Shown here: positions 57,623-64,000 of the stretch, piece by piece
Layout: each line of letters opens with the position of its first letter
How positions within the stretch are numbered: the stretch's first letter is position 1
Assembly: GCA_911728455.2 (NCBI GenBank)
Contig: OU452232.1
Span: forward strand, 6,475,227-6,539,226
Length of the DNA stretch: 64,000 bases
DNA from: Marthasterias glacialis
Lineage: Eukaryota; Echinodermata; Asteroidea; Forcipulatida; Asteriidae
Direction of reading: 5' to 3'
The notes under the pieces: model-generated
Told to the model about the DNA's origin: nothing
The model's database searches: none
Seen by the model: only the letters and a program-made list of their open reading frames with translations
Translations under genes and position numbers: made by a program

Positions 57623-58865
57623 CTGTGAAATATGATTTAAAGAGATATGATACATTACTTGTTTTTGGAGCAGTAAAATCATTCCTCTACTCTCTAAATG
57701 TAAGAGTGAACAACCACTTGCTTTTTGTGCGCCATACCATTCTTGCAAAGAGCCATACAGAGGACAACCCTTTTTAGAGTGAAAGATGGGTATTTTCAAC
57801 TTCAATCATGGTAAAGTTCACTCAAATAAACAAAAAGGTGATGCACAGTGAGTTTCACTCTCAAAAGAGCCAAAATGACACCACTCTGGCGACAGAGTGA
57901 ACTTTACATTTAGAGAGTACGTTTCAATAATAATCAACTTAACTGTGAAATTCCATTAAACTATATACGGTAGTTGCATTTTCAACAACAAAATACCTTT
58001 GTGGTCTTATGGATATTTTTCCGTGCTTGTTTGGATTTGGCTAACCGATGAAAAATAAACACCGGACCTGGGGTCACTGGATTATCTCAGACGGAAATAT
58101 TTATCAGAATATTCAGTTCTTCATCAGAGGTTTAATCAGTTAAAAGTCACTTCATATCATCTAAAACAAACTTTCCTCTCACTGGTCCTAGTTTCTTTTG
58201 TTATGAAATCTTTATGTGTTTGTTTCATTTGGCTACAAAATATGCGCACTGATTTCTTTCAGTTGGAAATATTTCAGTTGGAAATATTTCTCAGAACACT
58301 ATAATAGTTTATCACACACCTCTCCCTGGTTCTTTATCCTGATTGGCTGAAACACGGTCACGTGGGGTGAACTAAGATAGCCTAGTGCATGAAATCTGCA
58401 ACAACGCGAACTTGATGCGCGTCAACGCACCACAAGCGCTTCATTTGGGGGAAATAGTTCGCAAAGCGGGAAATTTTCAAAAACCCCAAAACTATTGACT
58501 GGTAAACAGCGCTCTCAAGAGGTTTACAATGCTCATAACAGTTTACAGTGGTAAAACCGTGCGTCCTGAAAAAATATTTGTTTTCACATGACATATTTTG
58601 GACTGAGGTGTGTTATAAAACACATATGGACAGGCATTGGACAGTTCTCGCAGATCACTCTAACAAAATCCAACATCACATGGTCAGTCAACGCTCAAAC
58701 TAATAGATCCAATGTACTGATAACAGTACGGTTTGATGACATTGCTTTCTTCTGGGCTTCATGGGGTCTGGACTTCAGACTTGAAGCACCATAGAAAAGC
58801 GTACATGTAACCAGAGCATGATGTCATCAATACTGAGGTCAATTGACTCTAACAATGATGGTTAT

Positions 58866-59176
58866 TATGAATTTCTGGTAATGAAACCAAGGATGCCTCA
58901 AAAGTGAACTTCATCACTGTAGCTCGGAAGCCTGAGGAAACCTGTATATAAGGATGCTTGCTATCTGAACCAGAAACACCAGGGTAAACCCCTACTCTTG
59001 CACGATAAGTACAGTGTTCTGGGTTTGTTTACTACCCATCCTAGTACACGAGACCTACGGCTTAACGTCCCATCCAAAGGACAAAGCAACTGGCCAGGCC
59101 CGGAATCAAACCCACATTCTGTAATCTACAGAACTTAAGTTCGGTAGACTAGACGCCTCGGCCACAACACTCCACG
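58866..59176 (-). mobile_element. SINE family A, intronic
   Basis: Body matches AGAAACACCAGGGTAAACCC (as plus-strand complement) and the head region ends GGCCACAACACTCCACGAC. The B box is decayed (AATCAAACCCACA on plus). It lies in the SRCR3-SRCR4 intron. Confidence 0.85.
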
Positions 59177-59320
59177 ACATGGTATGCCTGATTCCTTGCA
59201 AAAAAGTGCAGTCTTTAGTAAATGAGATTCAAACAAAACAAAGTTGGATTTTGAAGGGTTAGGGGTAGGTTAGAGTTATACGTTATTTACAAAGTTGATT
59301 TAAAATTCATTTACACTCAC

Positions 59321-59668
59321 TGGTCTGAGATTCTTCAATCGTAAGAGGTTCTTCACCACACCTCACAGCAGCAACCCCAGGGTGAGTACATGTTCCATTC
59401 ACCCATGAACCATGACCACATTCTGCTATACTGGATTCGTTGCCATCACACGTTACATTACCCCAGAGAGCTGGTCCTGCACCCCGACCAAAGTGATAGT
59501 CCCGCCACCAAGCCCGACTGGCAGTGGGGTAGCCTAGCTGTCGACAGATGACCTGAGCATTCTTCAGGTCCCACTCGTTATCCCCACAGATGGTGCCCCA
59601 TTCGCCTTCCTGGTAAACCTCCACTCTTCCTTCGTATGGGGTTGATCCATTGACAAGCCTCACTAACA
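59321..59668 (-). CDS. Receptor exon: SRCR domain 3
   Basis: 348 bp, phase 1-1, acceptor gtttaaattag (a site 6 bases further in is also possible) and donor A|GTGAGT. It encodes VRLVNGSTPYEGRVEVYQEG, WGTICGDNEWDLKNA, QVICRQLGYPTASRAW, CDGNESSIAEC and VAAVRC. Exactly six cysteines, the most regular unit. Confidence 0.95.
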
Positions 59669-60029
59669 CTAATTTAAACGTACAAAAGACTTGAATTGTT
59701 GGTGTCATGATCAGGTGGTGTTGAGAGAATATGTCTAGCTTGTGTACTTAACATGTTGCTCTTGTAAAAAGAATTCATTAGAAAGATCCGATCTTTCTCT
59801 TTCCAATGATGGTAAGCTTGGGTATGGAGGATGATCATGGACAAAACTACAGCTTCGTAACAAATGGCCTTTGAGCTCAGGCTTTGAGCTGAGTGCTTTC
59901 GTGTGTGTAAGCTTGGTCGACTAAAGTCGCCAATGGTAAAGAAGAGGGGGTATGGGTGCAGTCAACTTAAGTTGCCTATGGTAAGGAAAGGGTTAAACAT
60001 CTAGTTGTATCAAACTTTTTCCCACTTAC

Positions 60030-60353
60030 CAGTTGAAAGGATCGATGTTTCACAAGTCACCCCAGCATCCTGGTCATGTTTGCAGTACTGATTGTTAAAC
60101 CACGGACCATGATTACACTCAGCTAAACTGGACTCGTTCCCATTGCACGCAATTTTGCTGAGGATAATTGGCAATGATCCTTGGCCGAAGTGAGCACCCG
60201 ACCAGGCATGGGTAGCAGATGGGTAGCCAAGCTGCCGGCAGACAATGTCGGCTTCCTCGGGGCCCCAGCCATAGTCACAGATCGTTCCCCACTGGCACTT
60301 GAAGTAAACCTCCACCCTGCCTTCATGGGTGGTGCTCCCACTGACAAGCCGCA
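60030..60353 (-). CDS. Receptor exon: SRCR domain 2
   Basis: 324 bp, phase 1-1, acceptor ttttgtctag and donor G|GTAAGT. It encodes VRLVSGSTTHEGRVEVYFKC, QWGTICDYGW, DIVCRQLGYPSATHAW, CNGNESSLAEC and DQDAGVTC. Six group-A cysteines plus the extra Cys in FKCQWG. The intron to SRCR3 is short (361 bp). Confidence 0.95.
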
Positions 60354-60769
60354 CTAGACAAAACATTTTCAATTTCAATTTCAATAATAATAAATAACTA
60401 GAAATGATTTATCCATGTGTGAAGTTTAAAGTTTATGTGAGCTTTGGAAGGGTGTCTTTGTTGGGAGACAAATGTTGGGGAGAAAAAGAAAAACAAGTAA
60501 AAACTAGAAATGTAGTGTTTGTAGAATTACAAACACTATAGGCGTTTGGGTTTTGTGAAAAGCAGGTAAACAATAAAGTCTAAACAAATGACATGTATCA
60601 GTATAAACATGAACAAACATTATAGATAGCTTTACAATTCATATGCCATTTGAACTTCCTGCTTTTAGAGGAATCAAAGTCAAATCTTATCACTACTATC
60701 AAAACAATTAGCATACAAAAACCCTTCACAGATGATGCAAAGATTAAATTAAAAAAAGCATAAAATATG

Positions 60770-60905
60770 ACAAGCACTGTCTACTCAGGACTATCCCGAG
60801 TGCTGGGTAGAGGGAAAAAAACACAGGCATGATGTTACTCAGTTGGGATTCGAACCCGTTTCTAGAGCAGCTGTCTTACCACTAGACCACCGAGCCTCAC
60901 TGCCC
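60770..60905 (-). mobile_element. tRNA-derived SINE, family C
   Basis: Minus strand: GGTGGTCTAGTGGTAAGACA (A box) and ACGGGTTCGAATCCCAACTG (B box), then a segment matching GCACTCGGGATAGTCCTGAG. It resembles a tRNA head, but the 3' acceptor side does not pair, so it is not a tRNA gene. Confidence 0.75.
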
Positions 60906-61485
60906 GGTGGCTAGAGGCAGTTCTAATTGTGTATGGGTTTTCTTGGATGCATCCATGCACGTATTTTGATGTTTTAATTTGATGTTTACAAAGCTAGCCG
61001 TTTGTGTGTCAGCTTTCTTATTAGGTGCAGATCCATGCGTGTATCTTACTGACACTGTCTTTTGAGGTTTTTATTGCTATGGCCAGATGCTTAGGATCTT
61101 GGCCAAGGGTGGATTGTGCTGGTAACCTCTCCCCTTCAAGTTTTTTTTAGCTTTTTCGTTGCTTTTTCGTAAAGCGCTTTGAGGCATCGCATAAGGCGAT
61201 ATATAAATGTTCTATTATTATCTACTTTAACGTCCAGTTTTGAACATAAGTTGCGGTAAAATGGTGCCATCTCAATGTAAAAGTTTGAGAAGGCTTTAAA
61301 CTCTACAACCTGAAGTAAAAACTGTGATTATATGATAAGTAGTTCTTAAGATAGGCCGTTTGTGTGAAATGTTGCAGCGGGTCAGGCTGACACACGTATT
61401 GTCTGGTTGTATAAGATTCAAGTAATTCGTCATAAAATCTTTTAAACTCAAAATACTAAAGTCTTCTTTTTAAACTCTTTCTGAC

Positions 61486-61962
61486 ATGATTTTACAGGGC
61501 ATTGAGACACTAGGTAACCACAGAGAGACTATTTGTCTGAGTAGGGAGAAACTGTGGATACGGCACCTCCACACCATTCAACCCCATGGTCAAAACATAC
61601 AAGGAAATGATTCATTAATTTTTGTCTTTGCCCTCTCCTTTTTGAGCAGATGTCCCCCCCCCTCTTTAAATCTGTCTTGTTCACTAATTAATTCCCCTTT
61701 TTTTCTTTTTTCTTTTTTCCCCCGCCTTTGATTTTGTCTTCCGTGTTTCCAACATATTGTGGTTAATCCAGACTCTTCCCCCAAAACCCCCTTTGTCATC
61801 CTCTTCATTGTTCATCCCTTGTATCTTCTGACCGCTTTCTGCCTCTCTCTTTTCACTTCTTTCCACTTGACTGCTTTTGTTACTCCAGTATATTTGTATG
61901 TGGGCGTTGTGTTGTCATTTAGCCTTTGAGAAAGACTCTGCTAGGGTCGAAACAAGAGGCCA
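61486..61962 (+). mobile_element. Penelope-like retroelement 3' end fragment, copy 2
   Basis: A short frame reads REKLWIRHLHTIQPHGQN, matching the RE..WI..L.T..P.G.N signature at the C-terminus of Penelope-like GIY-YIG endonucleases. A pyrimidine-rich 3' region follows, ending TTTGAGAAAGACTCTGCTAG and GGTCGAAAC. The same tail is at 26745-27172. A truncated fossil. It lies in the SRCR1-SRCR2 intron, antisense to the receptor. Confidence 0.7.
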
Positions 61963-62515
61963 TTAACAAATTTTGTGCATTTTTAAACTCAAAATACAAA
62001 AAAGTTACTATGAGAGTAAGCTTGGTGTGTAAATTCATTAAGTGGCGTAGTAGTTTATATTACGGTTTTAAGAAACTACAAAATTTCTGCTCGAATCTGT
62101 TAAAAATATATAACAAAACATGTCCTTCGTGTACTTGTCTTATGGAAAGGTGATCACTATGTGTGTGATCTGCGACGAAGTTGCACAAGGTCTACAGAGG
62201 GATTTGGGAAGGTAATGATATTAGTATTCTTTCCCCGACCCCCCCCCCAAATAAACAAATGTGCACAATAAGCTCTCTCGTGATTGAGTAAACCTACTAC
62301 AATGGACCTTATGCATTGACGTCATCCAGCCGCCATCTTAGAGGTAAACTGATGATGAAACAATGGAAACGCACAGATTTGTACGTGTGGCGCACAGGAT
62401 TGGCCTATGAACAGCCTCTTCTTGACCTGTAAGCGAGGGCGCCCTACTCAAATTACATCATGTGCATAAGGCCTATATACAGATATAGATCCCTCATTTA
62501 TGCCTAGAAAGTTAC

Positions 62516-62845
62516 CTGCTGGCAATATGGTGAGATCACATGACACTCCAACATCAAGGTCATGTAAGCAGCCGTGGTGTACAAACCAGCCTTTGTGATT
62601 GCACTGATCAATGCTCGACTCGTCCCCGCGACAGCTGACTTGAAATAACAGGATAGGCCCTGTACCTACCCCGAACTGATTGCTCTCCCCGGCCTGGGAA
62701 GCTGCGGGGTACCCAAGCTGGCGACAGACCACGTTGGCGTTTTTAACAGTCCATTTTAAGTTACATACTGTACCCCAGAGACCCTGGTAGTTGACCTCCA
62801 ACCTTCCTTCGTATGGTGTCTGACCATTGACAAGGCGTACTTGAA
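62516..62845 (-). CDS. Receptor exon: SRCR domain 1 (first one in the window)
   Basis: 330 bp, phase 1-1, acceptor tgcaactgtag and donor G|GTAACT. It encodes VQVRLVNGQTPYEGRLEVNY, WGTVCNLKW, NVVCRQLGYPAASQAG, CRGDESSIDQC and DLDVGVSC. Six group-A cysteines; RGD in the Cys-loop. The frame stays open upstream to an ATG (MQFPLVKFVSTFSFATVV), but that stretch has the composition of an intron pyrimidine tract plus acceptor, so I read it as intron. A start there is a weak alternative. Confidence 0.94.
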
Positions 62846-62936
62846 CTACAGTTGCAAAAGAAAAAGTGGAAACAAATTTAACAAGAGGGAATTGCATTTT
62901 GAGATGCAGAACTTCTTCAAGCTGATATGAGATGGT

Positions 62937-63238
62937 AAACTATAACTAGTAAACTAGTAAAATTTGCGGGTACATGCAACCATGTAAAAATCTCTTTTAG
63001 GAGGAGTGGTGGCTCTGAAAAGAGCCGGTGTGGTCTCGACGTATGAACTGTATACTCTTCTCGTCTTCAGGATATCTCCTGAAGACGAGTTTGAAACATC
63101 CAAAATGTCAAGACCACACACCTGCTCTTTTCAGAGCCACCACTCCTCCCAAAAGAGATTTTTACACGGTTGTACCCGCAAATTTGACTAGTTTAGTAGT
63201 TATAGTTTCCTATCCTACACACCATGCAAAGCTTCAAA
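62937..63238. repeat. Palindromic element with histone-type stem-loop, copy 2
   Basis: Arms AAACTATAACTAGTAAACTA and complement. The left arm carries GTGGCTCTGAAAAGAGCCGG, the right arm CTGCTCTTTTCAGAGCCACC. The centre has CCTGAAGACGA and a diverged GAAAC. The outer end CACCATGCAAAGCTTCAAAC matches the left flank of copy 1 (4597-4622), so the family boundary includes it. Confidence 0.85.
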
Positions 63239-63295
63239 CATCGCTGATGATGAGATGATTCAAATTATTTTTTTTTTTGCCAAAATACTCTGGAA

Positions 63296-63668
63296 TAGGG
63301 CTCAATTTCATGGCACTGCTTCCCTTGGAATTCTGCACATAGGGCCCATTAGAATCATGCGCTTTACAGGGTGCCTTAGGCGCAGCATAGGCCTTATTTT
63401 TTACTGCAAGAGGGCGCCCTTTCGGGTAGATTGGGGGTCAAACCATAGAAGTAATGTGGTAAAGCTAGATGCAATTAGACTTCTAACAAAGCAGTTACTA
63501 TACAACCTTCGAGGTTTTTTGTTGTTGACAGTTTTACAATGCAATCAGTGTAAGAAATATGCTTGGAAAATTTTTATTTTCAAGGTTTCGAAATGTTTTT
63601 TTGTACTTTCAAAATGGAATTAGTATTGCGACATCTTGCTGTAAGCAGCACCATGAAATTGGGCCCCG
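63296..63668. repeat. MITE-like element, GGGCCCAATTTCATGGCA ends
   Basis: Left end GGGCTCAATTTCATGGCACT and right end GCACCATGAAATTGGGCCCC are inverted repeats about 370 bp apart, as in the shorter copy at 21362-21485. The interior contains AGGGCGCCCTTTCGG. Confidence 0.8.
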
Positions 63669-64000
63669 ATGTTTTAACCATGTGACCACGGGTGACCAAG
63701 ACAGCTATATAAGGGCGTGTTTTGGTAACCCTGACAGTTTCTACGGTGGCCCTGAAGGGACATCACAAATCGCAAATATCTTTTGCAAATATTTGCGACG
63801 GTGGAAATATTGTTGCAAATATCTTCGCAAAATAGTTGCGGTGCCGCAAATTTTGTCACATACTTTGTCGCATGCTTTTGTCCCGTTATGCATATTTGTA
63901 CCGTTCCATTTTTCAAGAAACTAGAGGGTCTTAATGTTGTTTGAGTCCCAGACTTCTTTTCATAATCATGTGCGTACAACAAGAGTGTGGGTACGCGCGC
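63669..64000. other. No gene recognised
   Basis: GCAAATATNTTNGCAAA-type short repeats at 63765-63850. No exon recognised. The upstream exons of the receptor, including a signal peptide, should lie beyond the window edge. Confidence 0.4.

Larger units (their letters stand above)
43351..62845 (-). other. Gene span: SRCR8-HormR-7TM receptor (15 exons seen, both ends missing)
   Basis: Fifteen exons on the minus strand share matching splice phases at all 14 junctions and join into 1228 codons without a stop. The order from the N-terminus is SRCR1 to SRCR8 (one exon each, all phase 1-1), HormR in two exons, TM1, TM2, TM3, TM4 and TM5-TM6. The 7TM part is adhesion/secretin class: RKLWNTNRKAHHISIH before TM2, LHYFTLTTMIWMTVE in TM3, the TM4 and ECL2 region, and SSVQ in place of the family NSLQ before TM7. 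By analogy the product sits at the cell surface with the SRCR array as its ligand- or microbe-binding ectodomain; this is inference. No GAIN domain or GPS motif lies between HormR and TM1. The signal peptide exon lies beyond 62845 and the TM7/tail exons below 43351. Repeats fill the introns. I know no gene symbol for it. Confidence 0.9.

Noticed and set aside
60838-60900. Possible tRNA gene with GTGGTCTAGTGGTAAGAC and GGTTCGAATCC
   Set aside because: No 3' acceptor side complementary to the 5' end; the flanking sequence matches SINE family C remnants elsewhere.
62846-62897. Possible signal peptide MQFPLVKFVSTFSFATVV before SRCR1
   Set aside because: A strong acceptor (gcaactgtag) sits exactly at the domain start in phase 1 like all other SRCR exons. 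The upstream composition is intron-like.

Overview
The window is animal nuclear DNA: intron-split genes in a background dense with repeats. The best guess is a marine deuterostome, most likely an echinoderm (sea star or sea urchin type). The reasons are large tandem SRCR-domain architecture, many tRNA-derived SINEs, palindromic MITE-like elements, TTAGGG telomere-type repeats, and a repeat carrying a stem-loop spelled exactly like the echinoderm histone mRNA 3' end. Species cannot be fixed from sequence alone.

Three protein-coding loci are visible, all on the minus strand. (1) At 1066-3560 lie the first two coding exons of VPS13B, a bridge-type lipid-transfer protein; the rest of the gene lies beyond the left edge. 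(2) At 25610-26638 lie two decayed exons of a cathepsin D-like aspartic protease, with a one-base frameshift and lost conserved residues, so probably an unprocessed pseudogene. (3) At 43351-62845 lie 15 exons of one large receptor: eight SRCR domains, then a two-exon hormone-receptor-like (HormR) domain, then TM1 to TM6 of an adhesion/secretin-class GPCR. All 14 internal junctions have matching splice phases, and the joined exons give 1228 codons with no stop. No GAIN/GPS autoproteolysis domain lies between HormR and TM1. The signal peptide and the TM7/cytoplasmic-tail exons were not found.

Between the genes are: a roughly 7 kb, about 81-bp-unit minisatellite with higher-order repeats (12.24-19.39 kb); a roughly 1.4 kb interstitial telomeric array carrying a recurring 45-bp non-telomeric cassette (29.86-31.24 kb); a TIR-bounded 938-bp element (9182-10119); several long palindromic elements; three tRNA-derived SINE families; and two tail fragments of a Penelope-like retroelement. 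A minisatellite inside the receptor gene (47671-48537) is built from about twenty splice-donor-like motifs and starts 15 bp beyond a real donor.

The most unusual items are the SRCR8-HormR-7TM receptor without a GAIN domain, the paired loss of one SRCR disulfide in two of its domains, the decoy-donor minisatellite, and palindromic repeats that combine a hammerhead-like core with a histone-type stem-loop.
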